Below, piece after piece: positions 39,812 through 48,728 of a DNA stretch of 64,000 nt; position 1 is the stretch's first letter, and the number at the start of each line of letters is the position of its first letter. The position numbers were made by a program, and so were the translations under genes. A model generated the notes under the pieces. That model was not told where the DNA came from. It made no database searches and saw only the letters and a list, made by a program, of their open reading frames with translations. The stretch is taken from contig NC_008278.1 of assembly GCF_000058485.1 (NCBI RefSeq), forward strand, positions 7,000,962-7,064,961. The letters are read 5' to 3'. Source of the DNA: Frankia alni ACN14a (lineage in GTDB: Bacteria; Actinomycetota; Actinomycetes; Frankiales; Frankiaceae).

Positions 39812-42434
39812 ACGATTCGGCCGGGCGCTGGCCCGGACCAGCCGGCGGGGAGCCCGAACCTGGGTCGTGATCGGCGTCGTCGCCGTGATCGTCGTCGCCG
39901 CCGGCTCGGCGACGCTCGCGGCGACGGGGTCCTCCGGTCCGGACTACCGCACCGCCACGGCGGTGCGCGCCACCGTCGCGCAGACGCTGGACTCGACCGG
40001 CGTCGTCTCGCCGGCGAGCCAGGCGAGCGTGACCTTCCCCGTCTCGGGGACGGTCGCCAGCGTCGCCGTGGCCCCGGGTGACCATGTCGAGGCCGGGCAG
40101 ACGCTGGCCACTCTCGACGGCGCCGCGCTGTCGGCCGCGGTCGATGCGGCCACGGCCACGCTTGCCTCCGACCAGGCGAAGCTGAGCTCCGACGAGGCAG
40201 GCGAAGGCGGCACCGGGTCTGCCACGGCGACGGGCTCCACCGCCTCCTACGCGGGCGGCCCGGCAACGATCCAGCCGATCTCCCTGGTGACCGGCGGCGC
40301 CCGGCCCACCGACCGGACGACCTCCACCCCGACCCCGCCCACCTCGACGGCATCCGGCCCGACGGCATCCGGCCCGACCGTGTCCGGCCCCACGGTCTCC
40401 GGCCCCACGGCCTCCGGACCGGCAAGGTCAGGCTCCACGGCGGAAGGCCCCACGACGGCGGGGAACGGCGGCGCCGTCGCCGCCGCCCGCGCCGCCATCA
40501 CCCAGGCGCAGAAGTCCCTGGTCGCCACGCAGCACTCCGCCGACACCGACCTCGCCGTCGCCACGACGGACCTCGGTCAGGAGAAGACGACCTGCGCGGC
40601 GTACATCGACGCGACGGCGACGCCCGGCACGGCCACACCGTCCGCGACGGTCGGATCGCCCGCGACGGCGGCCGGTCCGGCTGGCTCCACCCCGGCGGGC
40701 AGGGGCCGGTCGGGCGGCGTGGTCCGCAGCGCCCCGTCGGCCCATGCCGACTCGTCCGCACCCGCCGCCCCGCCGCTCCGTACCAACCCGCCGACGTCGA
40801 ACTCCCCCGCACCGGCCACGTCGGCACCGGCCACTTCGGCACCGACGGCGTCGGCACCGGTCCCCTCGACACCGGTCACCGCAGGACCGGCCACATCGGT
40901 ACCGGCCACGTCGGGACCGGCCGCGAGCCCGGCACCCATCACCACGGGCGCCTCCGCCTCGAGGAGTGCCGCGCCGGCCTCGTCGGCCTCGTCGACCTCG
41001 GGGCTCCGGGTGATCGAGACCGTGCAGCGGTCGGGCGCGCAACCCGCGACCTCGTCCGTCTCGGCGGCCACGGGGACGGCGACGGGCACGGGGACGGCGG
41101 TGGCCACGGGGACGGCGGTGGCCACGGGGACGGCGGCGGGCACAGATGCCGCATCCGCCTGCTCGGCGCTGCTGAGCACCGTGCTTACCGACCAGCAGCT
41201 CGTGTCGGCCGACCAGGGGGCGGTGACCCAGGACGAGGCGACGCTCGGTGACGCGATCGAGGCCCTCGTCGCCCTCGCGCCCACCTCCGGTTCCTCCGCG
41301 GCGACCCCGTCCGCAGGGGGATCGACCGCCACGGGCGCGAACCCCGGCGGGCCGGCCGCGGGGACGGCGACCGCGAGTGGTGCAGGCGGCGCGAGTGGTG
41401 CAGGCGGCGTGAGTGGCGGTGGCGAAGGAGCTGCGGGTGGTACCGGGGGCGCAGGCGGCGCTCGGTCGGCTCATTCCGGTGGCACCGGCGGTTCCGGAGG
41501 CGCCGGCGGTTCCGGGGGCGCCGGCGGTTCCGGAGGCGCCGGCGGCGGATCCGGAGCGGGGCGCTCCAACGGGGCGGCGTCCTCGGCGCGCGGCGGTGCC
41601 CAGGGCGCGCCGGCCTCCCCGGCACAGATCGCTGCCGACCAGGCCGCAGTGGACGCGGCGCAGGCCGCACTGGTCCAGGCGAAGGACGACCTGGTCCAGA
41701 CCACTCTGGTCAGTCCGCTGGCGGGCACGGTCGGGGCGGTGGGCCTCACCGTCGGCGAGTCCGTCCAGGCCGCCTCGACGGCCTCCGCGGGCTCCGGGAT
41801 CACCGTGATCGGCGCCGGGACCTCCTACGCGGTCGAGACGTCCGTGGCCGACTCCGACCTGGCGAAGGTGCACGTCGGTCAGGCCGCGTCGGCGATCGTG
41901 GACGGCTCGGCCACGGCGCTGACCGGCACGGTCGTCGGCATCGGGCTGCTGCCGACGTCCTCGCTGACGAGCGGCTCGAACGGCGGCGGCTCGGGGGCGT
42001 CGAGTTCGGTGAGCTATCCGGTGACGATCTCGCTCAACCGGGCGAGCCAGCGGATCTTCTCCGGTTCGGACGCCGACGTCTCCATCGTGATCGCTCAGGC
42101 GGCGAACGCGACCGCGGTGCCCAGTTCGGCCCTGCGATCCCTGGGCCAGATACAGACCGTGACGGTGGTGCGCGGTGGTAAGGCGACGACCACGATCGTC
42201 GGCGTCGGGGCGGCCGGAACGACCCTGACGCAGATCACCTCGGGGGTGAAGGTCGGCGATCGGGTGGTGCTCGCCGACCTGTCGACCCCGTTGCCCAGCG
42301 CCGGCACCACGACCGGCCGCGGTGGCGGCCTCGGTGGTGCGCTCGGAGGCGGCGGCCTCGGCGGAGGCGGGCTCGGTGCAGGCGGTCTGGGCGGTGGCCG
42401 GACCGGGGGCTTCGGTGGCAACCGGGCAGGCTGA
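39804..42434 (+). CDS. Second HlyD-type adaptor with giant low-complexity insertion
   Basis: 876 residues, far longer than the usual 350-450. A membrane helix (WVVIGVVAVIVVAAGSATLAA, residues 20-40) is followed by the first lipoyl half (GVVSPASQASVTFPVSG) and the start of the coiled hairpin (VDAATATLASDQAKLSSDEA). Then ~480 residues of Ala/Thr/Ser/Pro/Gly repeats (SGPTA, ATSAPATSAP, GGSGGAGG) intervene, with two short Gln/Asp-rich helices embedded, before the second hairpin arm (IAADQAAVDAAQAALVQAKD) and lipoyl half (SPLAGTVGAVGLTVGE). The end is Gly-rich. It overlaps the lipoprotein stop and a terminator follows. Confidence 0.85.
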   Translation: MGERFGRALARTSRRGARTWVVIGVVAVIVVAAGSATLAATGSSGPDYRTATAVRATVAQTLDSTGVVSPASQASVTFPVSGTVASVAVAPGDHVEAGQTLATLDGAALSAAVDAATATLASDQAKLSSDEAGEGGTGSATATGSTASYAGGPATIQPISLVTGGARPTDRTTSTPTPPTSTASGPTASGPTVSGPTVSGPTASGPARSGSTAEGPTTAGNGGAVAAARAAITQAQKSLVATQHSADTDLAVATTDLGQEKTTCAAYIDATATPGTATPSATVGSPATAAGPAGSTPAGRGRSGGVVRSAPSAHADSSAPAAPPLRTNPPTSNSPAPATSAPATSAPTASAPVPSTPVTAGPATSVPATSGPAASPAPITTGASASRSAAPASSASSTSGLRVIETVQRSGAQPATSSVSAATGTATGTGTAVATGTAVATGTAAGTDAASACSALLSTVLTDQQLVSADQGAVTQDEATLGDAIEALVALAPTSGSSAATPSAGGSTATGANPGGPAAGTATASGAGGASGAGGVSGGGEGAAGGTGGAGGARSAHSGGTGGSGGAGGSGGAGGSGGAGGGSGAGRSNGAASSARGGAQGAPASPAQIAADQAAVDAAQAALVQAKDDLVQTTLVSPLAGTVGAVGLTVGESVQAASTASAGSGITVIGAGTSYAVETSVADSDLAKVHVGQAASAIVDGSATALTGTVVGIGLLPTSSLTSGSNGGGSGASSSVSYPVTISLNRASQRIFSGSDADVSIVIAQAANATAVPSSALRSLGQIQTVTVVRGGKATTTIVGVGAAGTTLTQITSGVKVGDRVVLADLSTPLPSAGTTTGRGGGLGGALGGGGLGGGGLGAGGLGGGRTGGFGGNRAG

Positions 42435-42459
42435 TCAGACGGCCTGAACGGGCTGGGTC

Positions 42460-42501
42460 GGCCGGGCCGGTCGCGAGAGTGAACTCGCGGCCGGCCCGGC
42501 C
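42460..42501. terminator. Bidirectional terminator between convergent genes
   Basis: Arms 42460-42477 and 42484-42501 pair over 18 bp with one G-T wobble and a six-base loop (agtgaa). It lies 26 bases past the adaptor gene and 60 bases past the end of the convergent lipoprotein gene, so it can serve both. Confidence 0.82.
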
Positions 42502-42560
42502 GTGGGGTGCCGGTCGCCGTCTGGTTCGGACGGCGGGACCGGCGGATGATCCAGGCGGGG

Positions 42561-43157
42561 TCAGGCCGCGCCGGGAACGGTAGCGTTCCGTTCCTTGAAG
42601 CCGAAGCCGTTGCTGGATGCGCCCTGCTGGAATGCGGCGAAGGCGTTCTCGTCGGCGTCGATGTCGGCCTGCGTCGCGGTGCCGTTCTTCAGCTTGCCGG
42701 TCAGGCTGCTGAACTTGTCGCTGATCGACTGCACCGAGTTACACAGCGTCGGATTGGCCAGCGCGAACCGCTTGGCCACCTTGAGCTCGTGGACCGTGAA
42801 CGCCCCGGCCACCGCGGCCTTGGCGAAGCTCCGTGTCCGCTTCGGCGCACCCTTGGCGAAGGCGCCGTTCTTCGTCGGCTTGTAGATGTAGCGGTGGAAG
42901 GCGCCCAGGGCGAGCCCGGAATGCAGCGCGAACCGCGTCTTCGCGAAGACCTTGGTGTTACCCGAGGTGGGGCAGGAACCGGAGTACTCGGAGTCGGTGT
43001 CGGTGCCCGCCGAGCTCGACGTACGGACGCCGTTCTTCCCGGAGCCACCCGACGAGCCGCCGCACGCACCGAGCAGCGTTACCGAGAGCAGCAACACGAT
43101 CACAGCAGCCGCGTACCGCGTGGTCCGAGCGGTCGGCCTAGCGATTGCAGAAAACAT
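42561..43157 (-). CDS. Lipoprotein of unknown function
   Basis: 198 residues. A hydrophobic signal (YAAAVIVLLLSVTLLGAC) ends in a lipobox LGAC with Cys32 as the likely lipidated residue, followed by a Gly/Ser linker. The mature domain has two Cys (SGSCPTSG and NPTLCNSV), probably disulphide-bonded, and helical segments rich in Lys, Ala and Phe. It looks like a stand-alone helical surface lipoprotein; I do not recognise the family. Upstream DNA (43160-43270) is lower in GC and probably contains its promoter. Confidence 0.8.
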   Translation of the reverse strand: MFSAIARPTARTTRYAAAVIVLLLSVTLLGACGGSSGGSGKNGVRTSSSAGTDTDSEYSGSCPTSGNTKVFAKTRFALHSGLALGAFHRYIYKPTKNGAFAKGAPKRTRSFAKAAVAGAFTVHELKVAKRFALANPTLCNSVQSISDKFSSLTGKLKNGTATQADIDADENAFAAFQQGASSNGFGFKERNATVPGAA

Positions 43158-43284
43158 CCACCACCAACTTCGTGCGGGCTTTCGCCTCGGTTAACGATCT
43201 ACAGCGCCGCGGGGACGCTGAGCGAGCCAGTCTTCCGGCAGCAAATATATGGCTTCCGATCGAAGGGCGCCAAGCTGGCGCAGG

Positions 43285-45006
43285 TCAGGAGCAGACTGGC
43301 TTGACATACTGGGTAAGAATCCACCCGGATGTTCCCGCCGACGGGGCGTAGCCGTGCATCCAGATGCCGTTGTTATAGGTCTGGCCGTCGGGGTCGAATT
43401 CATCCCGGTGATGGAGCGTCGTCGACTTTGACTCCGAGGTGTTCCGGCCGGGGACGCTGCGGAGGGTGGCATCCACCGCACACACGATCCATCGCCGCGT
43501 CGTCTGGGTGGCGGCAGAGGGAGTGGGGGCAAGAAGCGGCGTGGACGAGGCATGCGGTGGGCTCACGGCCGGCTCGGACGCCTGCGGCGCTGTGGGGAAC
43601 TGCGGTGCTGTTGGGCGCTGCGGTGCCGTTCGGGACTGCCGTGCAATGGTGCCGGGAGCCGAACCGGTCGACCTGGAGGCCGGGACTGCTGTCGCCGATG
43701 GAGAAGCCGCGGGCGACCGAAACGCCCGAGCTGCCGGGGACGAGGGCGTCCGCGCCGGAGTTGGCGCGTCGACTGTTGGATGCGACCGAGGCGCCGGCCT
43801 GAGGGCATCCATCGAGCTGGCGGCGGGCGAGACGATCGGGTGAACGTCGACCCGCGACGCCCACACCCCGTTCAGTCCGCCCGCAGCCGTGGCGACGGCC
43901 CCGACCGAGACGACCACCGCGGCGATGGGAAGAGTGACGACGAGCCGCAGCACCGGTCGCGCCCGACGCCTTCGCCGGGCAATGATCATCCGGGGCTTTC
44001 GCGTGGACGACGCGGCCACGACGTGGCCGGGACGGGAGAACCCAAGGCTCCACGCCCGATCACAATCCCGCTCCACACCAGGGCCCGACGGCAGGCCAAG
44101 GCTTGGCGCCGGGTCGAAGCCCACCCCACTTGTCTCCGCGGTCCGGGATGCAGGGGTGGTCGGCGTCCGGCGACGGCCAGCGGACCGGCCCCCGCTCGAG
44201 GCGGTCAGCGCATCCGTCACAGCTTGGTCGAACGACTGCGCGCTCGGATATCTGGCTTCCGGTTCAGGCGCCGTTGCACGCTCCGCAACGGCATGCAGCC
44301 GCCTGGCAGCCGTAACGGCCAGCCGATCACCGCATCCCGCCTGGCATCCAGGCCGGCCGACCACCATCTCGTGGAGCACAAGACCCAGGGCGTGGATGTC
44401 GGTGGCCGGGGTCGCCTCGTCACCGCGTCGTTGCTCGGGAGCCATGTACATGGGCGTCCCGACTCCCGGCCCGGCTGCGGTGAGCCGGTCGGCGCCGCGA
44501 TGCCAGGCCAGGCCGAAGTCGGCCAGCCAGGCGTGCGGGAACGCGGCATCCATCTTGTCGATCAGTACGTTGGCAGGCTTGACGTCGCGGTGGACCACTC
44601 CTCGTTCATGGGCAGCCTGCAGCGCTCGGGCCACCTGAACCGCGATGTGCGCGGCCAATGTTGGCGAGAACGGTCCGCGGGACACGATCGCCTCGTCCAG
44701 ATCACCGTCCAGAAGCGGCATTGCGAGGTAAAGGAAACCGTCCTGCTCGCCGGCCGCGTAGATCGGCAGGATGTGTGGGTGATGGCCATCGCCCAGCGGG
44801 CGGACCTCCCGGTAGAACCGTTGGCGGCCAACAGCAAGATCAACCGAGACCCACAGGTCGATCACCTTAAGCGCGATCCGGCGAGAGCCGCCGGGCTGGG
44901 TCTCGGAGGCGACGTAGACGGCCCCGTAGCCTCCGCCACCGCGAATCTCTTCGATGCGGTATCCGGCAAACGTGGCCCCGGGTTCGAGGAGCCGCCCTAC
45001 TCTCAT
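43285..45006 (-). CDS. Transmembrane Ser/Thr protein kinase with extracellular SH3-like domain
   Basis: 573 residues. Kinase domain about residues 8-285: Gly-loop GGGGYGAVY, Lys in IALKVIDL, catalytic loop VVHRDVKPANVL, DFG in LADFGLAW, APE in MAPEQ. A juxtamembrane region, one helix (LRLVVTLPIAAVVVSVGAVA) and a Pro/Thr/Ser linker with RPTAPQ/FPTAPQ repeats follow. The outside domain has ATLRSVPGRN, a SH3b-like fold that in other proteins binds cell wall. ATG 45006 is chosen because it places the kinase domain at the N-terminus; a start at 45117 would overlap the preceding gene. The HTH gene lies 67 bases upstream, likely the same unit. Confidence 0.9.
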   Translation of the reverse strand: MRVGRLLEPGATFAGYRIEEIRGGGGYGAVYVASETQPGGSRRIALKVIDLWVSVDLAVGRQRFYREVRPLGDGHHPHILPIYAAGEQDGFLYLAMPLLDGDLDEAIVSRGPFSPTLAAHIAVQVARALQAAHERGVVHRDVKPANVLIDKMDAAFPHAWLADFGLAWHRGADRLTAAGPGVGTPMYMAPEQRRGDEATPATDIHALGLVLHEMVVGRPGCQAGCGDRLAVTAARRLHAVAERATAPEPEARYPSAQSFDQAVTDALTASSGGRSAGRRRTPTTPASRTAETSGVGFDPAPSLGLPSGPGVERDCDRAWSLGFSRPGHVVAASSTRKPRMIIARRRRRARPVLRLVVTLPIAAVVVSVGAVATAAGGLNGVWASRVDVHPIVSPAASSMDALRPAPRSHPTVDAPTPARTPSSPAARAFRSPAASPSATAVPASRSTGSAPGTIARQSRTAPQRPTAPQFPTAPQASEPAVSPPHASSTPLLAPTPSAATQTTRRWIVCAVDATLRSVPGRNTSESKSTTLHHRDEFDPDGQTYNNGIWMHGYAPSAGTSGWILTQYVKPVCS

Positions 45007-45073
45007 ATCCGTCCCGAAGCCGGCCGACGAGGACCTTATGCGCAGAGGGTACCCGGCGCTCACCAGGTTGGGT

Positions 45074-45655
45074 TCAGGGCCCGGTGTCCCCGGCATCGCC
45101 GTAACCGGACATGACATTGAGCGCCCGCACCATGAGAGGGAGCAGCCGCAGGCACTCGGCGCGCAGTGCGGCCACGACCTGCCCGCCCAGGATGCCTCTA
45201 TCCGCCGCGTCCAGCTCCACGAGGCCTACTGCCGTGGGCAACCCGGCGATGTCACGAAGCAGTCGACGCGCCGGATCCCCGTCGCCACCTTCCGCCGTCA
45301 GTTCGCCGAGCTGCTCCACCGCTCGGAGCGCAGGTGTGAGGACCCGCGGATCAGGACGCTCCTCCCACGCGACCGCGGCAAGCCGCAGCAGCCGACGGGC
45401 TGCCTGCCGCATCAGCTCCGGTGAAGGCGGGCCGCTGGGCGAACGCTCCCGGGACAGTCGGTCACGAGTTTGCCTGATCCAAGGCTCGATGGTCGCGGCG
45501 GTCCAGAGTGGTCCCGCGGCCAGCTCCTCGTCGGGCGGCGGCATCCCCCGGCTCAGGCGCCGCCGCCACACCGTCACCAGCTGCCGGTCCACCCCAAGCA
45601 CATCCGCTATCTCCGCGATCCCGTAGTACCGCCGCTGCTCCGTCGCACCCACCAT
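45074..45655 (-). CDS. HTH-domain protein (MerR/excisionase-like)
   Basis: About 193 residues. An N-terminal winged-helix-like segment, YYGIAEIADVLGVDRQLVTV and then WRRR, recognisably resembles MerR/AlpA-type DNA-binding heads. The rest is helical and Leu/Arg-rich (residues 75-190), perhaps a dimerisation or ligand domain. The start is uncertain between ATG 45655 and a longer frame to 45703. It lies directly before the kinase gene, and an inverted repeat at 45738-45762 lies just upstream, which suggests autoregulation. A plausible substrate or partner of the kinase, by neighbourhood only. Confidence 0.72.
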   Translation of the reverse strand: MVGATEQRRYYGIAEIADVLGVDRQLVTVWRRRLSRGMPPPDEELAAGPLWTAATIEPWIRQTRDRLSRERSPSGPPSPELMRQAARRLLRLAAVAWEERPDPRVLTPALRAVEQLGELTAEGGDGDPARRLLRDIAGLPTAVGLVELDAADRGILGGQVVAALRAECLRLLPLMVRALNVMSGYGDAGDTGP

Positions 45656-45991
45656 CGCCACCCACCATCGCCAGCCCCCGGCACCCGACTGCTGACCTTG
45701 CACGTTGTCATCTGAGCCGTCAATCTGCTATTCTCGCCGTGCCCGCCGAGATGACGGGCACGCTATCAGAAAGAGCAGTCATCGACTGGGGTCATCGATG
45801 ATCAAGCGATCGGCGGCGACACTCGGGATCGGATCCGCGTCCCGCCGATTTCAGGTCGCCATCGTCTCCGGACGCGATTGCGCCGTCGAGTCCCGATCAA
45901 TTTTTCTCGATCAACAGCAGGAATTGAAGTGGCGCATCCCTCCACTTCCAGCGTTTCTCTCCGCGTTCTCCCACGAGAAGGGAACCACTGA
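45656..45991. other. Lower-GC intergenic region
   Basis: 336 bases between the HTH gene (minus) and the secreted orphan gene (plus), including the inverted repeat at 45738-45762. The right part (45890-45985) is clearly AT-richer than the genome and probably contains the promoter of the secreted gene. Confidence 0.5.
45738..45762. promoter_or_regulatory. Inverted repeat, operator candidate
   Basis: CGTGCCCG (45738-45745) and CGGGCACG (45755-45762) are perfect inverted arms with a nine-base spacer, in the lower-GC DNA just upstream of the HTH gene. Geometry fits a dimeric repressor site. Confidence 0.5.
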
Positions 45992-46546
45992 ATGACATCT
46001 ATCCGTCGTCTCGTCGCACGTCTGGCCGCACCCACACTGGCCCTGGCGATCGTTGGTGCTGCGCTGGTGGTGGCACCCGGTACGGCCGAGGCCGCCACCT
46101 CGCTTGGGGTCAAGAATTCCTCCTGCTCCGCGCCGGGCGGCCAGGCCAGGTTCACTTTCCACGAGTCGAGGGGTCGCGCGAGCGATAATCACTATTACCG
46201 GGTAGTCGACAGCATCAAATATGCGCTGACTGGAACTGCCGCCAAGAAAGACAACAGACTCTCCCTTTACCGGCGGGCGATCCTGACTTATAAAAACGGT
46301 AAGCGCGCCTCCACCGATTCAAACGGCGCAGAGCTACTGATCGGTGACTATTCGGATCTCAGTTCTTATCGAGGGCTTCACACCCTGGATATGAGTAAGC
46401 TTACGATGCATCAGCTACTGGTGGGCACCTATCCTGCCGCCGCAGCCTCGAAATTTTATAACGTCACATATGACTATGTATTCGTGCTGAGTTTCCACGG
46501 AGAAAACTCCGACGGCCGAGGGTGCAATTTTCATTTTAGCGGCTAG
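45992..46546 (+). CDS. Secreted orphan protein, low GC
   Basis: 184 residues. A signal peptide (LVARLAAPTLALAIVGAALV, cleavage near AEA-A) precedes a mature domain of about 148 residues with two Cys (SSCSAPGG and GRGCNFHF) likely forming one disulphide. The mature part is rich in Tyr, Ser, Lys and Asn (DNHYYRVVDSIKYALTG). Its codons are much less GC-biased than those of all neighbours, with AAA, TAT and TTT frequent, which suggests recent acquisition. ATG 45992 follows GAAGGGA. I do not recognise the family. Confidence 0.82.
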   Translation: MTSIRRLVARLAAPTLALAIVGAALVVAPGTAEAATSLGVKNSSCSAPGGQARFTFHESRGRASDNHYYRVVDSIKYALTGTAAKKDNRLSLYRRAILTYKNGKRASTDSNGAELLIGDYSDLSSYRGLHTLDMSKLTMHQLLVGTYPAAAASKFYNVTYDYVFVLSFHGENSDGRGCNFHFSG

Positions 46547-46913
46547 CCGGTCTGCGCGCAATGTACCGTGGTGCCGGGAGGTAATGGAATCTGACATCGG
46601 AGCCGGCGGACCGTGTGCGTACCCGGCATCCCAGTGCATCGGGCGACATCGCCGCACCAGCCGGCCGGGCGTTCGCCGGGCCGGAGGTGCGCAGGCTCCT
46701 GACAGGCGTTGACGTACCGCTGGCCGGGACGGGACGGCGGCCGCTGATGGACGGAACCCTGCCACGATGGCCACCACGCTCCGCGGTTATCCCGAACTGT
46801 CCCGAGCCGGGCCGGATCATGGGCAGCGGCACCTGCGGTGAGGATACTTCGGCTGCCCATCGCCCCGGGTCAATTAGGATACAGCCCACGCATCAAAGCG
46901 GCTGTGGCGGACG
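46547..46913. other. Intergenic region, no gene seen
   Basis: 367 bases between the secreted orphan and the end of the convergent SDR gene. Composition rises back to the genomic norm after about 46620. No ribosome-site-supported frame, hairpin or repeat stands out. Confidence 0.4.
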
Positions 46914-47699
46914 TCAGGGAAGCGTCGTCAGGCCGCCCTCGACCATGAATGTCATTCCGGTGAGATAGCTTCCGTCGGGCCCGGCAAGGAACACCGCGAC
47001 CCGCGCGCAGTCCCTGGGAACGCCCCAGCGCCGCAGCGGTATCTGCGCCTCGGCCGCCTCTCGCGCGCCAGGGTGATCGGCGAAGACGCCTTCGGCGGCG
47101 TCGGTGAGGATGACCGGGTTGAGGACGTTCACCGTTATTCCGTGCTGCCCCCAGCCGTTGGACGCCGTCCGGCTCAGCGCGCGGATCGCTTCCTTGTTGG
47201 CGTTGTAGGAGGCCGATTCGGGATTGCACATGATGCCGCGGCGGGACCCGAAGTTCAGGATTCGCCCGCCGCCCGCGGCCTTCATGTACGGGAAGACGGC
47301 CTGCATGGCGCGCAGCGTCGCCTTGACGCCCGTCTCGAAGTTCCAGTCCCACTCGGCCTCGTCGACGTCCTCCAGGTTCGTCGGCTCGCTGGAGGCACGC
47401 GGCCGGTCGCGGGTGCCGAAGCTCTGCGCGTTGTTGACGAGGATGTCCACGCCGCCGTACTCGGCCACGGTGCGGTCGACCATCTCGCGGATGTTCTGCG
47501 CCACGCCGACGTCGCAGGTGATGCCCAGCGCGTCACCGCCCCGGGCGCGAATGCCGTCGACCACCTCGCTGACCGTCCCCGCGGTCCGGGAGGCGACGAC
47601 GACGCGGGCGCCTTCGAGCGCATACTCCTGCGCGATCGCCCGGCCGATACCCCGGCCCGCGCCGGTCACGATCGCGACCTTGCCGTCTAATACACCCAT
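46914..47699 (-). CDS. SDR-family oxidoreductase
   Basis: 261 residues of classical type. Cofactor motif VTGAGRGIG, NNAQ in ILVNNAQSFG, catalytic Ser in LNFGSRRG and YNANK (YxxxK) are all present. The C-terminus has VEGGLTTLP in place of the usual DGG. Acts on an unknown alcohol or ketone with NAD(P). ATG 47699 is chosen because GAGGAG lies eight bases upstream. It stands alone with a long upstream spacer. The substrate cannot be deduced from the neighbours. Confidence 0.92.
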   Translation of the reverse strand: MGVLDGKVAIVTGAGRGIGRAIAQEYALEGARVVVASRTAGTVSEVVDGIRARGGDALGITCDVGVAQNIREMVDRTVAEYGGVDILVNNAQSFGTRDRPRASSEPTNLEDVDEAEWDWNFETGVKATLRAMQAVFPYMKAAGGGRILNFGSRRGIMCNPESASYNANKEAIRALSRTASNGWGQHGITVNVLNPVILTDAAEGVFADHPGAREAAEAQIPLRRWGVPRDCARVAVFLAGPDGSYLTGMTFMVEGGLTTLP

Positions 47700-48053
47700 G
47701 ACATTCTCCTCAACCCCTCCTCGGCAGTTCGACCCGCCGGCGCCCGCGGCCGCGAGCCGGCCAAGCCTACGGTAGGCGGCCGCGACGATCCTCCTTATAC
47801 GGTGCATCATCGAGGGCCAAGGGCCGCACGGCAGGCCGACTCGCCTCGCCGAGAGATTCACCAGGGCGTGATCCGGCTCGACGTCCGATCGGGCCGCAGA
47901 AAGTTCGTCGCGGCAGTGCACCCACGATCCAGCGCTTCTTACCCGTCATTCCGCCGGGGTCACGCATTCCCGGCATCGAGGCGATCAAAGCGGCGTCGGT
48001 CCAGCGGGACGACTGCCCTCGCCCGACGGGCCGCGGCCCGCGTCGGGACCGTC

Positions 48054-48107
48054 GTCGACGAGGGAACCCCGGTCGACGAGGGAACCCCGGTCGACGAAGG
48101 GGTGGAC
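48054..48107. repeat. 18-bp intergenic tandem array
   Basis: Unit gtcgacgagggaaccccg at 48054 and 48072, with a third, diverged copy at 48090. No supported gene reads through it. Confidence 0.9.
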
Positions 48108-48376
48108 GATCGGCAGCGTCAGGCTGCCTGCCCGCGCTCGCCCGACGGCCCGCGCTCGTCCGCCCCCTCGGCCGCTTGCCCGGTCCACTCGCCGGCGTAC
48201 GTCCGCACCACCGACCCGGTTTGCCGACCAGCAACTCTGCCGAAGCCCCGGTGAGCGACCCAATCCGCGATCAGGGACCGCCACCGGCTTCCCGCTCCAG
48301 CGCACCCGCGACCATGGTTTAGTAGATGCGATAGCATCAAAAGCGGAGCTCGCTGTGCTGTCTCTCGGGGGAGAAC

Positions 48377-48535
48377 ATGACCGCATCGTCCGATCTCAAC
48401 GTCGACCCAACACCTCTTCTCGGCAGCCCATACATGCGGAACCGGGCGCCGAGGGGCTGGGCTGCCGGATGGAGTCAACGGGCATCAGCAGCCCGCGGAT
48501 CACAGGTGGACGTTCCCGCCGGGCCTCGGCTATAG
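48377..48535 (+). CDS. Possible small protein (52 residues)
   Basis: An ATG at 48377 follows CGGGGGAG with five bases between, an excellent ribosome site, and opens a 52-codon frame ending TAG at 48535: it starts MTASSDLNVDPTPLLGSPYM and ends DVPAGPRL. A dyad (gatgc-gata-gcatc, 48325-48338) and an AT-rich stretch lie just upstream. It has no hydrophobic segment and I recognise no family, so the ribosome site and upstream elements are the only support. It could be a regulatory leader instead. Confidence 0.3.
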   Translation: MTASSDLNVDPTPLLGSPYMRNRAPRGWAAGWSQRASAARGSQVDVPAGPRL

Positions 48536-48728
48536 TAATTCACACGGGGGTCTGATCGTTTCTCAAGTCCGTCTCGACTGTACAGAGGCCAGACAGCAGC
48601 CAGGGTAGTGTTCCTGGACCCGGCCATCACGAGGCGGTCTTTTCAAGCTGCTCCGATTCCGGACTCATCCTCCGGTCTACTTCGCGTTCAGCCACCGTTA
48701 GTTCGTATCCGTCGTTCCTTCGGAGTTG

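Larger units (their letters stand above)
47700..48728. other. Long gene-poor region
   Basis: 1029 bases between an SDR gene (minus) and the kinase-like gene (plus). It contains the 18-bp array at 48054-48107, a dyad gatgc-gata-gcatc at 48325-48338, a candidate 52-residue ORF at 48377-48535 and lower-GC stretches around 48300-48370 and 48530-48720. The last 200 bases should hold the promoter of the four-gene kinase/vWA/PP2C unit. Confidence 0.5.

Noticed and set aside
34959-42434. Could the exporter region be a mobile island?
   Set aside because: No integrase, transposase, terminal repeat or tRNA boundary, and composition equals the surroundings.
47985-48386. Minus-strand frame across the 18-bp array before the kinase-like gene
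   Set aside because: Arg/Gly/Ser-rich, no ribosome site, and content comes largely from the repeat.
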